From Yonghaparkia sp. Root332 (GTDB taxonomy: Bacteria; Actinomycetota; Actinomycetes; Actinomycetales; Microbacteriaceae): 64,000 bases of DNA. The DNA lies in assembly GCF_001425665.1 (NCBI RefSeq), contig NZ_LMCX01000001.1:1237651-1301650 (forward strand), written 5' to 3'. Below the pieces are notes generated by a model, which was not told where the DNA came from, did not search any database, and saw nothing but the letters and a program-made list of their open reading frames with translations. This document shows positions 24,129 through 32,423 of this stretch, in pieces (the first letter of the stretch is position 1; each line of letters opens with the position of its first letter). Made by a program: the position numbers and the translations under genes.

Positions 24129-27100
24129 GTGCACGAGCACCGCCTGACCACCGACGGTCGCATCGAGCGCTTCCTGCGCGACGTCCTCGGCCCGCAGCGC
24201 ATCGCCGAGCGCATCCCGCTCGCGGTGACGGCGTCGGTGGTCGACGGGGAGCCCATCCCGTTCGCCGAGGCCGTCGCGCGCCCCTTCGCCCCGTTCGCCG
24301 TCGGGTCGGAGTGGGGCAGGGCGTGGGACACGGTCTGGTTCCGCGTCACCGGCGAGGTGCCCGCGGAGTGGTCCGGCGCGGACGGGCGCCACGAGGTCGA
24401 GCTCGAGGTCGATCTGGGGTACTCGTCGCGGCTGCCCGGCTTCCAGGCCGAGGGCATCGTGTACGACGCCTCGGGCCGCATGCTCAAGGGCCTCGAGCCG
24501 CTCAACCGCTTCGTTCCCCTGCCGCACGCGGGCGCGGTCGATCTGCTCATCGAGGCCGCGGCGAACCCGAACATCGCCGACGACTTCAGCTTCCGGGCGA
24601 CGCCTCTCGGCCACCGCGATACGGCGGGGGATGCCCTGCTCTACGTGCTGCGACGCGTCGACCTCGTCCGGCGAGACGTCCGGGTCACCGAGCTCTGGCA
24701 CGACGCCACCGCCCTGTGGGACCTCGTCGGCCAGCTGCCGGACGAGCAGCCGCGTCGGCGGCGCATCGTGGAGGCGCTCGCGCGCGTGGTCGACCTCGTC
24801 GACCCCGACGACGTGGCCGCCGACGTCGACCGGGCGCGGGAGGTGCTCGCGGTGGAGCTCGGGCGGCCCGCCCACGCGAGCGCGCATCGCGTCCACGCCG
24901 TGGGGCACGCCCACATCGACTCGGCGTGGCTCTGGCCCACGCGGGAGACCGTGCGGAAGTTCGCCCGCACGCTCTCCAACGTGCTCGACCTCATCGACCG
25001 AGACCCCGACTTCCGCTTCGTGGCCTCCTCGGCCCAGCAGTACGCGTGGGTGCAGCAGCACTACCCGGAGCTGTTCGAGCGGCTGCGCACGGCGGTCGAC
25101 TCCGGCCGGATCATCCCGGTGGGCGGGATGTGGGTCGAGTCCGACGCCACGATGATCGGCGGTGAGTCGATGATCCGGCAGTTCCTGCTCGGGTCGCGGT
25201 TCTTCCGCGAGGCCTTCGGGGTCGAGAGCGACATCGTCTGGCTCCCCGACTCGTTCGGCTTCTCGGCCGCGCTGCCGCAGATCTTCCTCGGCGTGGGGGC
25301 GACCGGTTTCGTGACGCAGAAGATCTCGTGGAACGACACCAATCGGATGCCGCACCACACCTTCTCGTGGGAGGGCATCGACGGCTCGCGCATCCTCACC
25401 CACTTCCCGCCGGTCGACAGCTACATGAGCGATCTCGGAGCTGCCGATCTCGCCAAGGCCGAGCGGCAGTACGCCGAGAAGGCGGTGGGATCGAGCTCGA
25501 TCGTGCCCTTCGGCTGGGGCGACGGCGGCGGCGGCCCGACGCGGGAGATGATCGCTCTGGGTCGACGCAAGGGCGACCTGGAGGGCTCGCCGCGCGTGGA
25601 GTTCTCCACGCCCGCCGCGTTCTTCGACGAGGCGCGCCAGGAGATCGCTCGCCCGCCCGTCTGGTCGGGGGAGCTCTATCTCGAGCTGCATCGCGGCGTG
25701 TTCACCTCGCAGGCCGAGACCAAGCAGGGCAACCGCCGCAGCGAGGCGCTCCTGCACGAGGCGGAGCTCTGGGCGGCGACCGCCGCGGTGCGCTCCGGCG
25801 CCCCCTACCCGCACGAGGAGCTCGACGCGGCCTGGCGCATCGTCCTCCTGCAGCAGTTCCACGACATCCTTCCCGGCACGTCGATCTCGTGGGTGCACGA
25901 GGAGGCGGAGGAGCGCTACGCGCAGGTGCGCCGCTCGCTCGAATCCCTCATCGACGCCTCCGTGGCCGCGCTGGCCGGGGAGGGCGACCGCGAGCTGCGG
26001 GCGATCTCCTCGCCCTGCGATCCGGCGGCCTTCGCGATCGTGGAGTCCGACCTCGGCACCCGCTCCGACGCCCTCGGCCGGGCCGTCGGGCGCGCGGACG
26101 ACGGGGGATTCGTGCTCGAGAGCGACACGCTCCGCGTCGTGATCGATCGGGGCGGGCGCATCGTCTCGTTCGTCGACCTGACCAGCGGGCGCGAGCTGAT
26201 CGTGGCGGGAGAGCCGGCGAACCGCTTCCAGCTCTTCCGCGACCGCCCCGCGCAGTGGGACGCCTGGGATCTCGACGAGAACTACCGGCGCACCGGTCGC
26301 GAGGTCGATGACGTCGTCTCGTGCGAGATCGAAGGCGAGGCGGTCGTCCTGCTGCTCACCGCGGGGGCGTCCACGATCGAGCAGCGGATCTCGCTGTCGC
26401 CCGACGGCGCGGCGCTCGACCTCGACGTGCACGTCGACTGGCGCGAGGACCGCATGATCCTGAAGCTCGCGCTGCCCGTCGGCATCCTCGCCGATCGCGC
26501 CTCCTCCGAGACCCAGTTCGGCCACGTCCATCGGCCGACCCACGCCAACACCTCGTGGGACGCGGCGCGGTTCGAGACGGTCGCCCACCGCTGGGTCCAA
26601 GTCGAGGAGCCCGGGCAGGGGCTCGTCGTCGCCAACGCCAGCGCGTACGGGTGGGACATCCAGCGTCTCGATCGGGACGGTCGCGGCGTCGGCACGCTCC
26701 TGCGGGCTTCGCTGCTGCGGGCGGCGACCTTCCCCGACCCCGACGCCGATCGGGGCGAGCACGATTTCGCGCTCTCGCTCCGGCCGACCCGCTCGATCTC
26801 CGACGCGGTCGCCGAGGGCTACCGACGGAGCCGTCCGCCTCGCGCCCTGCGCGGCGCGACGCCGGTCGCGCCCCTCGTCCGGCTGGAGGGAGGCTCGGCC
26901 GTCATCGAGACCGTGAAGCTCGCCGACGATCGATCGGGCGATCTCATCGTCCGGATCTACGAGGCGAGCGGCGCGTCGACCACGACCGCCGTCGTGGTCG
27001 ACGCCCGCCGCGGCGAGGCCCAGTGCGTCGACCTGCTGGAGCGCGAGCGCGGCGACCGGCGCGACGCGTTCGCCCCGGACGAGGAGATCGTGCTGCTGCT

Positions 27101-27155
27101 GCGGCCCTTCGAGATCGTCACCCTGCGCATCCGCCTCGACGCGTCGGCGGTGTGA
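24129..27155 (+). CDS. GH38 alpha-mannosidase
   Basis: 1008 residues, full length for bacterial GH38. The catalytic domain starts with H260-A-H262-I-D264-SAWLWP (zinc site), and the nucleophile is D374 in WLPDSFGFSAALPQ. FGWGDGGGGPTREM and QQFHDILPGTS are further family blocks, and a beta-rich C-terminal half follows. No signal peptide, so imported manno-oligosaccharides are probably cut in the cytoplasm. It starts with a GTG after AAGGACC, 20 bp behind the permease, as the last gene of the operon. Confidence 0.94.
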   Translation: MHEHRLTTDGRIERFLRDVLGPQRIAERIPLAVTASVVDGEPIPFAEAVARPFAPFAVGSEWGRAWDTVWFRVTGEVPAEWSGADGRHEVELEVDLGYSSRLPGFQAEGIVYDASGRMLKGLEPLNRFVPLPHAGAVDLLIEAAANPNIADDFSFRATPLGHRDTAGDALLYVLRRVDLVRRDVRVTELWHDATALWDLVGQLPDEQPRRRRIVEALARVVDLVDPDDVAADVDRAREVLAVELGRPAHASAHRVHAVGHAHIDSAWLWPTRETVRKFARTLSNVLDLIDRDPDFRFVASSAQQYAWVQQHYPELFERLRTAVDSGRIIPVGGMWVESDATMIGGESMIRQFLLGSRFFREAFGVESDIVWLPDSFGFSAALPQIFLGVGATGFVTQKISWNDTNRMPHHTFSWEGIDGSRILTHFPPVDSYMSDLGAADLAKAERQYAEKAVGSSSIVPFGWGDGGGGPTREMIALGRRKGDLEGSPRVEFSTPAAFFDEARQEIARPPVWSGELYLELHRGVFTSQAETKQGNRRSEALLHEAELWAATAAVRSGAPYPHEELDAAWRIVLLQQFHDILPGTSISWVHEEAEERYAQVRRSLESLIDASVAALAGEGDRELRAISSPCDPAAFAIVESDLGTRSDALGRAVGRADDGGFVLESDTLRVVIDRGGRIVSFVDLTSGRELIVAGEPANRFQLFRDRPAQWDAWDLDENYRRTGREVDDVVSCEIEGEAVVLLLTAGASTIEQRISLSPDGAALDLDVHVDWREDRMILKLALPVGILADRASSETQFGHVHRPTHANTSWDAARFETVAHRWVQVEEPGQGLVVANASAYGWDIQRLDRDGRGVGTLLRASLLRAATFPDPDADRGEHDFALSLRPTRSISDAVAEGYRRSRPPRALRGATPVAPLVRLEGGSAVIETVKLADDRSGDLIVRIYEASGASTTTAVVVDARRGEAQCVDLLERERGDRRDAFAPDEEIVLLLRPFEIVTLRIRLDASAV

Positions 27156-27221
27156 CGGCGTGTGACGCTCCGGCCGCGAGCCCCGCGACCGTTGTCGGAG
27201 GTTCGACATAGTCTCGACTCC

Positions 27222-27815
27222 GTGCTCCTCGAGACCCACGTCCTGCAAGACACCGATCCCGACCTCCCGGGGCTCCTCGGTGACGGCTTCGAGGTGGTCG
27301 GCGAGTCATGGGGCGCCGAGCTCGTGATCGACGGGGGCGCCGACACGGCGGCTCTGCTCGAGCGCCTGCGCGGCTTCGTGGCGTCCGCCCGCGGCTCCGG
27401 GCTCGAGCTCCGCGAGCTCGCCCCGCGCGACGCTCCCGCGATCGAGGCCCTCGACGCCGAGAGCTGGGCCGACGTGCCGACGACGCCCGCGACCGTCCAC
27501 GCTCCCGTCTCGGCGGCCGACGTGCACGACTGGGCCCGCCGCGGTCGCCGCGCGTTCGGCGCGCTCGACGGCGACCGACTCGTCGGCGTCTGCGTGGGCT
27601 CGGCCGGCGACAACGACTTCGTGGTCGTCGCCCCCGATCAGCGCGGTCGCGGCATCGGCGCCGCCGTCGTCGCGGCGTGGATGCTCGGCGCGATCGCCGC
27701 GGGCGAGCGCGCCTTCACCGCGGGCGGGGCCTCGCAGAACGCCCGGAGCCTCGGCATGATCCGAGCAGTGGGGTTCCGCGTCACGGAGCGCTGGCTGAGC
27801 CTGCAGCGCCCCTGA
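27222..27815 (+). CDS. GNAT-family N-acetyltransferase
   Basis: 197 residues. A GNAT domain occupies the C-terminal two thirds: LRELAPRDAPAIEALDAESWADVPTTP, then FVVVAPDQRGRGIGAAVVAAWMLGAIAAG with acetyl-CoA loop QRGRGIG and GGASQNARSLGMIRAVGFRVTERWLSL. The first 60 residues form a separate small domain. Substrate unknown. The GTG at 27222 is chosen because TAGTCT (27209-27214) lies 7 nt upstream. A start at 27162 would run back to the mannosidase end. Confidence 0.8.
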   Translation: MLLETHVLQDTDPDLPGLLGDGFEVVGESWGAELVIDGGADTAALLERLRGFVASARGSGLELRELAPRDAPAIEALDAESWADVPTTPATVHAPVSAADVHDWARRGRRAFGALDGDRLVGVCVGSAGDNDFVVVAPDQRGRGIGAAVVAAWMLGAIAAGERAFTAGGASQNARSLGMIRAVGFRVTERWLSLQRP

Positions 27816-27975
27816 CGTCGCGGGCGGCTCCGCGAATCCATGTCAGCACTTCGGTCCGTCGTCAACCCCCTTCTCGCTCTCTCGCGCTGACCGTTAGCGT
27901 CAGCCCATACCGACAGGTCGTCGGAGGTCACGGCACGAGCCGGGGCGCGATCCGCGACCGGAAGGAGGCACCACC

Positions 27976-28119
27976 ATGGCAACACTTCTCTGGATCATCG
28001 CGGCCATCCTCGTCATCGCGGGAATCGTCACGCTCGTCCGCGGTCAGATGCTGTGGGGCATCGTGCTGATCGTTCTCGGTCTGCTCGTCGGCCCCGGTGG
28101 CGTCAGCATCTTCACTTGA
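27976..28119 (+). CDS. GPGG-motif small membrane protein
   Basis: 47 residues, too short for most gene finders. It consists of two hydrophobic helices (LLWIIAAILVIAGIVTLV and MLWGIVLIVLGLLV) joined by RGQ and ends with GPGGVSIFT, the signature of the small actinobacterial proteins called GPGG-motif membrane proteins, whose role is unknown. GAAGGAGG at 27961-27968 is a near-perfect Shine-Dalgarno 7 nt before the ATG, much stronger than at most genes here, suggesting high expression. Confidence 0.85.
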   Translation: MATLLWIIAAILVIAGIVTLVRGQMLWGIVLIVLGLLVGPGGVSIFT

Positions 28120-28148
28120 TCGGACGTGGCTAGGCCCTGAGCCCCCGA

Positions 28149-28164
28149 TGTGATCAGGATCACG
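28149..28164. promoter_or_regulatory. CRP/GlxR-like site TGTGA-N6-TCACG
   Basis: TGTGA (28149-28153) and TCACG (28160-28164) match the CRP/GlxR consensus TGTGA-N6-TCACA at 9 of 10 fixed positions, and the middle is itself palindromic (GTGATC-AG-GATCAC). It lies 178 bp before the lipoprotein gene and just after the GPGG gene, so the regulated gene is uncertain. Confidence 0.45.
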
Positions 28165-28221
28165 GCGCCCCCGGGCGCCGCACCCCGAGAGGCGGTGCCG
28201 CGGACGCGGCCCGCCTCTCGG
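28163..28221. terminator. Two adjacent GC-rich hairpins downstream of the GPGG gene
   Basis: CGGCGCCC-CC-GGGCGCCG (28163-28180) is a perfect palindrome. CCGAGAGGCGG (28185-28195) pairs perfectly with CCGCCTCTCGG (28211-28221) around a 15-nt loop. Both follow the GPGG stop. Without T runs they would act as actinobacterial-type (L-shaped) terminators, which is inference. Confidence 0.5.
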
Positions 28222-28341
28222 CATGTCCGGGCTCCATCCCTGCGAGCGGATGCTCGGCTCGGGACCTTCGGCCCTGACCGGCCGCTCTCGCGCAGGGCTA
28301 CCGTGACCCCACGCGGCGTCGAGCCGCACCAGGAGGTCACC

Positions 28342-29250
28342 ATGAGCCGCCGACGCCTCGCCACCCGCGCCGAGCTCCTCATCCGCGCGTCCGCGCACCT
28401 GGCCCTCGCCTCGGCCCTCGCGGTCGCGCTGGCCGGCTGCGTCCCGCCCCCGGGCCCCGAGCCCACCGCATCGACCGCGCCGCCGAGCGCGAGGCCGAGC
28501 GAGACCGCCGAGCCTACGGCGGCCCCGACCGAGACGGCCGAGGTCGAGCTCTTCTTCGCGGTCTCGCACCCGACCGACATCGACCTCATCCCCGAGACCC
28601 ACGAGCTCGAGGTCGAGTCCGATGGCAGCGCCATCGAGGCCGCGCTCGCCGCGATCACGGAGGGCGCGATCGCGCCGACCGACCCCGACTACGCGAACCT
28701 CTGGCGCGATGTCCCGCTGAACGGCGTCGAGCGCGGGGGCGACGTGCTCCGCGTCGACCTCGGCGGGCTCCTCCAGGGCGTCGGTGCCTAGGCCGAGACC
28801 GTCGCGATCGAGCAGCTGGTCTGGACGGCGACGGACATCGAGCCGGGCATCCGCGCCCTGACCTTCACGGTCGATGGCGACGTCGTCGAGACGCTCGGCG
28901 GGCACGTGGATGCCCGGGGCGAATTCGCGCGCGGCCTCGCCGAGAGCACCCTCAGCCCCCTGCAGATCGACACCCCCGCGCAGGGCTCGACGGTCACGAG
29001 CCCCCTGCGGGCGAGCGGCCTCGCGTGCGTGTTCGAGGCGACCTTCGGGTGGGAGCTGCTGCAGGGCGGGATGGTGCTCGAGGAGGGGTCCGCGATGAGC
29101 GAGGAGGCGTGCCCCGCACGGGCGCCCTGGAGCCTCGACCTGGGCCCGCGACAGCCGGGGGAGTACACCCTCGTCATCACCGAGTACTCGATGAAGGACG
29201 GCTCGGTCGCGAGCACCGACTCCAAGACCTTCACCGTCAGCGGCACCTGA
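28342..29250 (+). pseudogene. GerMN/Gmad2 lipoprotein gene split by an in-frame TAG
   Basis: One frame runs from the ATG at 28342 (AGGAGG at 28331-28336) to a TGA at 29248-29250, interrupted only by TAG at 28789-28791 (codon 150). The first part is a lipoprotein (lipobox ALAGC), a Pro/Thr linker and most of a GerMN domain ending DVLRVDLGGLLQGVGA. The sequence after the TAG continues at once with AETVAIEQLVWTATDIEPGIRALTFTVDGD, the rest of GerMN, and then a Gmad2 Ig-like domain (LQIDTPAQGSTVTSPLRASGLA ... YSMKDGSVASTDSKTFTV). A G-to-T change of GAG to TAG would explain it. If real, the product is a truncated lipoprotein unless the amber is read through. Confidence 0.8.
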
Positions 29251-29298
29251 GCGCTCCGCGGGGTCGACGCGCACAGGTTGCGGTGCGACAGTGGAGGC

Positions 29299-29958
29299 AT
29301 GACGGTCATGCCGATGTTCCCCCTCGGGTCGGTGCTCTTCCCGTCCATGCCGACCGCGCTGCGCATCTTCGAGGAGCGCTACATCGTCATGCTCTCGACC
29401 GTGCTGCAGGAGGAGCCTGCGGAGTTCGGGATCGTGCTGATCGAGCGCGGTTCAGAGGTCGGCGGCGGCGAGCAGCGGTTCCCTGTCGGCACGATCGCGC
29501 GCATCGCGCAGGTGCAGGCCAGCGAGGGCTTCATCGGCCTCGTCGCGCAGGGCACCGCGCGCGTGCAGGTCGAGGAGTGGCTGGAGGACGACCCCTACCC
29601 GCGGGCGCGGGTGAGCACCCTGCCCGAGCTGGAGTGGCACGACGCGCTCGGCCCGCTCTTCGACGAGGCCGAGTCGACCGTGCGCCGCGCGCTCGCCCAG
29701 GCGAGCGAGTTCGTCGAGCAGCAGTGGGGCGCCGACGTCGAGCTGAGCGCCGACCCCGTGGAGGCGATGTGGCAGCTCGCCGGCATCGCGCCGCTCGGAC
29801 CGCTCGACCAGGTCCGACTGCTGCGCGCGCCGGACGCCGAAGCGCTCCTCCGTCAGCTCATCGAGCTCGCCAACGACGCCATCGAGGTTCTCGCCATCAC
29901 GTGGGATGACACCGACGACTTCCCGACCCCCGACGACTTCCGCGACGGCGACGCGTGA
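29299..29958 (+). CDS. LON-substrate-binding-domain protein
   Basis: 219 residues matching the stand-alone Lon N-terminal domain: MPMFPLGSVLFPSMPTALRIFEERYIVMLSTVL, EFGIVLIERGSEVGGGE, VGTIARIAQVQASEGFIGLVAQGTARVQVEEW and a helical C-terminus. There is no AAA or protease domain, so it is not a protease itself. Such proteins may be adaptors, but this is unproven. The ATG at 29299 (GTGGAGGC upstream) is preferred to one at 29278. Its TGA overlaps the next GTG. Confidence 0.88.
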   Translation: MTVMPMFPLGSVLFPSMPTALRIFEERYIVMLSTVLQEEPAEFGIVLIERGSEVGGGEQRFPVGTIARIAQVQASEGFIGLVAQGTARVQVEEWLEDDPYPRARVSTLPELEWHDALGPLFDEAESTVRRALAQASEFVEQQWGADVELSADPVEAMWQLAGIAPLGPLDQVRLLRAPDAEALLRQLIELANDAIEVLAITWDDTDDFPTPDDFRDGDA

Positions 29959-30104
29959 CCGCGCTGCTCGCCTTCCCCATCCCGACCGACCCCGGCACGG
30001 CATCCGCCGCGAGGCCGCTCTTCCTCGCGATGGGCCTCGCGACCGTCGCCGTGCTCGTCTGGCAGGCCGTCCGCTACTTCCGCGACTCGCGCGACGACGA
30101 CTGA
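29955..30104 (+). CDS. Small single-pass membrane protein
   Basis: 49 residues, beginning with a GTG that overlaps the upstream TGA (GTGA). A short Pro-rich leader, then one hydrophobic helix (LFLAMGLATVAVLVWQAVRYF) and an Asp/Arg tail (RDSRDDD). The tight coupling and a clean helix make it more likely real than chance. Function unknown. It may form an operon with the Lon-domain protein. Confidence 0.6.
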   Translation: MTALLAFPIPTDPGTASAARPLFLAMGLATVAVLVWQAVRYFRDSRDDD

Positions 30105-30122
30105 GCCGGCGCGACCGCGGGG

Positions 30123-30737
30123 TCAGGCGAGACCGGTGCCCGTGGCGTGCCGACCTCGCTCGAGGAGGATGGCGATCGCGGCCGTCATGAGCGCCGCGAT
30201 CAGGAGCGCGCCGTAGACCGTGCGATCGGCCATGAGGAAGTCCGAGATCGGCGGCGTCGGCACGATCATGATCAGGAGCGACAGCGCCGCGGTGAGCGCG
30301 AAGATCGCCCAGGCGCCGCGCCGCGCCCAGCCGGCCGAGCGCAGAGCGCCGAACAGCAGCGTCAGGTGCCCGGCGGGCACGAGCAGGAGCACGGGGACGT
30401 CGAGGGCCGTGCCCGTCGGGGCTCCGGCGTAGTCGCTGCCGAGCAGCTCGTTGGCCACGAGCAGGGTCCCGATGGGCGCGGCGAGCATCACCGCGCCGGT
30501 GCGGCCCATCGCGCCGAGCCGCGGCATGAGCGCGAGACCGAGGAGGGTCGCGGCGCCGAGCAGCAGGGCGGTCGCGGGCGATCGATGGCCGAGCACGGGG
30601 TGGAGCTCCCGCGGCGCGAGGGCCGCGGCGGCGAGCGCGACACCGACGAGCACGAGCAGGACGACGAGCGCGCCCATCGCGATCCGCGGAGCGGTCCGCG
30701 CGAGCCTCGTCGGTCGAGCAGCGCGTGGGGTCACCAT
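30123..30737 (-). CDS. Hypothetical multi-spanning membrane protein
   Basis: 204 residues with about six hydrophobic helices and short Arg-rich loops. I see no transporter or enzyme motif and do not recognise the family. GGAGG precedes the ATG on the minus strand. It is convergent with the small membrane protein gene and separated by about 100 bp from the aminopeptidase gene behind it. Confidence 0.6.
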   Translation of the reverse strand: MVTPRAARPTRLARTAPRIAMGALVVLLVLVGVALAAAALAPRELHPVLGHRSPATALLLGAATLLGLALMPRLGAMGRTGAVMLAAPIGTLLVANELLGSDYAGAPTGTALDVPVLLLVPAGHLTLLFGALRSAGWARRGAWAIFALTAALSLLIMIVPTPPISDFLMADRTVYGALLIAALMTAAIAILLERGRHATGTGLA

Positions 30738-30834
30738 GGCGCGGCCTCCTCCATCACGAGGGCTGGGTGGCGCCAGTATCCTCCTGCGTCGGCGCGGGCA
30801 CCAGGGGCGGTCGGCCCGCTGCGGTGCGGGATGC

Positions 30835-32364
30835 TCAGCGCGCGGCGCGCGCCATCCAGGCCTCGACCTCGTCGGCCGTGCGGGGGATGCCCGCGGAGAG
30901 GCTCTCGCAGCCGTCGGCGGTCACGATGACGTCGTCCTCGATGCGCACGCCGATGCCGCGGTACTCCTCGGGCACGGTCAGATCGTCGGGCTGGAAGTAC
31001 AGGCCGGGCTCGATCGTGAAGACCATGCCCGGCTCGAGGATGCCGTCGAGGTAGAGGTCGCGCCGGGCCTGCGCGCAGTCGTGCACGTCGAGGCCGAGAT
31101 GGTGCGAGGTGCCGTGCACCATGTAGCGGCGGTGCTGGCCGCCCTCGGGCTGCAGCGCCTCCTCCGCGGTGACGGGCAGCAGGCCCCACTCGGCGGTCCT
31201 CCGCGCGATGACCTCCATCGCGGCGGCGTGGATCTCGCGGAACCGGATGCCCGGCCGCACGACCGCGAAGGCCGCGTCAGCCGCCTCGCGCACGGCCTCG
31301 TACACCCGGCGCTGCACGTCGGTGAAGGTGCCGCTCACGGGCAGGGTGCGGGTGATGTCGGCGGTGTAGTAGCTCTCGAGCTCGACGCCCGCGTCGATGA
31401 GGATCAGGTCGCCGGGAAGCACCGGGCCGTCGTTGCGCGTCCAGTGCAGGATGCACGCGTGCGGGCCGCTCGCCGCGATCGTGTCGTAGCCGACGGTGTT
31501 GCCCTCGGCCCGGGCGCGGCGGTCGAAGGTGCCCTCGACGAGGCGCTCGCCGCGGGGGTGCCGGACGATCTCCGGCAGATCGGCGATGACGTCGTCGAAT
31601 CCCTGCCGGGTGGCGGCCACGGCGCGGCGCATCTCCTCGATCTCGAAGGAGTCCTTCACGAGCCGCAGCTCGCTCAGGTCGCGCGCGAGGTCGGCGTCGC
31701 GCTCCGTCAGCTCGCCCGCGAGAGCCTCGGCGTCGTCGGCTCCGTCGGTCGCGAGCAGCAGACGCAGAGCATCCACCCGGTCGGTGATGGCGCGGTCGGC
31801 GTCGCGCACCACGAGAGTGCGGGCGTCGAGGCTCTCGAGCACGGCGTCGAGGTCGCCCAGGCCCCGGGTGGCGAGCGCGAGGTCGGCGGCGACGTCGTCG
31901 GCCGTGGGGCGCGGGCCCGTCCAGAACTCGCCGATCTCGGGGTTGGCGTAGAACTCGTCGGAGTCGCGGCCCGCGGCCTCGCGGAAGTAGAGCACGGCGT
32001 CGTGCCCGTCGGGCTCGCCGGCCTCGTCCGTGCGCGGCTCGAGGATGAGAACGCTGCCGGGCACGGTGTCGGAGCCCCAGCCGGTCAGGTGCGCGAAGGC
32101 GGAGTGCGCGCGGTACGGGTAGTCGGTGTCGTTCGAACGCTGCTTGGCCGGTCCGGCGGGGATCACGAGGCGCGCGGTCGGGTGCAGCGCCGAGACGCGG
32201 GCGCGGCGCTCGGCGGCGAACGCCGCCTGCTCGCGGGGCCCGCTCGCGCGGCTCGGGCGCTCGGCCCAGCCCTGCGAGATGTACTCCTTGAAGGCGTCGG
32301 AGCCGGGAGTGGTCGAGCGGTTCGCGGTCGCGCGCGGGGCATCCTTCTGATCGGTCTCAGCCAT
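30835..32364 (-). CDS. pepP: Xaa-Pro aminopeptidase (PepP, M24B)
   Basis: 509 residues. The N-terminal aminopeptidase P domain (about 50-220) precedes the pita-bread domain with metal ligands visible in LILIDAGVELESYYTADITRTLPVSG (two Asp), MVHGTSHHLGLDVHD (His), FTIEPGLYF (Glu) and GVRIEDDVIVT (Glu). It removes N-terminal residues preceding proline. The ATG at 32364 with GGAGG upstream is chosen over a longer frame that would overlap the next gene. A hydrophilic 45-residue leader precedes the domain. Confidence 0.93.
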   Translation of the reverse strand: MAETDQKDAPRATANRSTTPGSDAFKEYISQGWAERPSRASGPREQAAFAAERRARVSALHPTARLVIPAGPAKQRSNDTDYPYRAHSAFAHLTGWGSDTVPGSVLILEPRTDEAGEPDGHDAVLYFREAAGRDSDEFYANPEIGEFWTGPRPTADDVAADLALATRGLGDLDAVLESLDARTLVVRDADRAITDRVDALRLLLATDGADDAEALAGELTERDADLARDLSELRLVKDSFEIEEMRRAVAATRQGFDDVIADLPEIVRHPRGERLVEGTFDRRARAEGNTVGYDTIAASGPHACILHWTRNDGPVLPGDLILIDAGVELESYYTADITRTLPVSGTFTDVQRRVYEAVREAADAAFAVVRPGIRFREIHAAAMEVIARRTAEWGLLPVTAEEALQPEGGQHRRYMVHGTSHHLGLDVHDCAQARRDLYLDGILEPGMVFTIEPGLYFQPDDLTVPEEYRGIGVRIEDDVIVTADGCESLSAGIPRTADEVEAWMARAAR

Positions 32365-32423
32365 GCCCCCATCCTCCCACCCGGCGCGGGGCGGGGGTGC
32401 GGGATGCTCGCACGCGCACTCGA

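Noticed and set aside
24021-27248. A 1075-residue minus-strand open frame opposite the alpha-mannosidase gene
   Set aside because: Same shadow effect. The plus strand carries complete GH38 motifs and the minus frame none.
28906-29250. Independent gene for the Gmad2 domain starting at GTG 28906
   Set aside because: The frame is open back to the TAG at 28789 with GerMN-like sequence, so it is better read as the second half of the broken lipoprotein gene.
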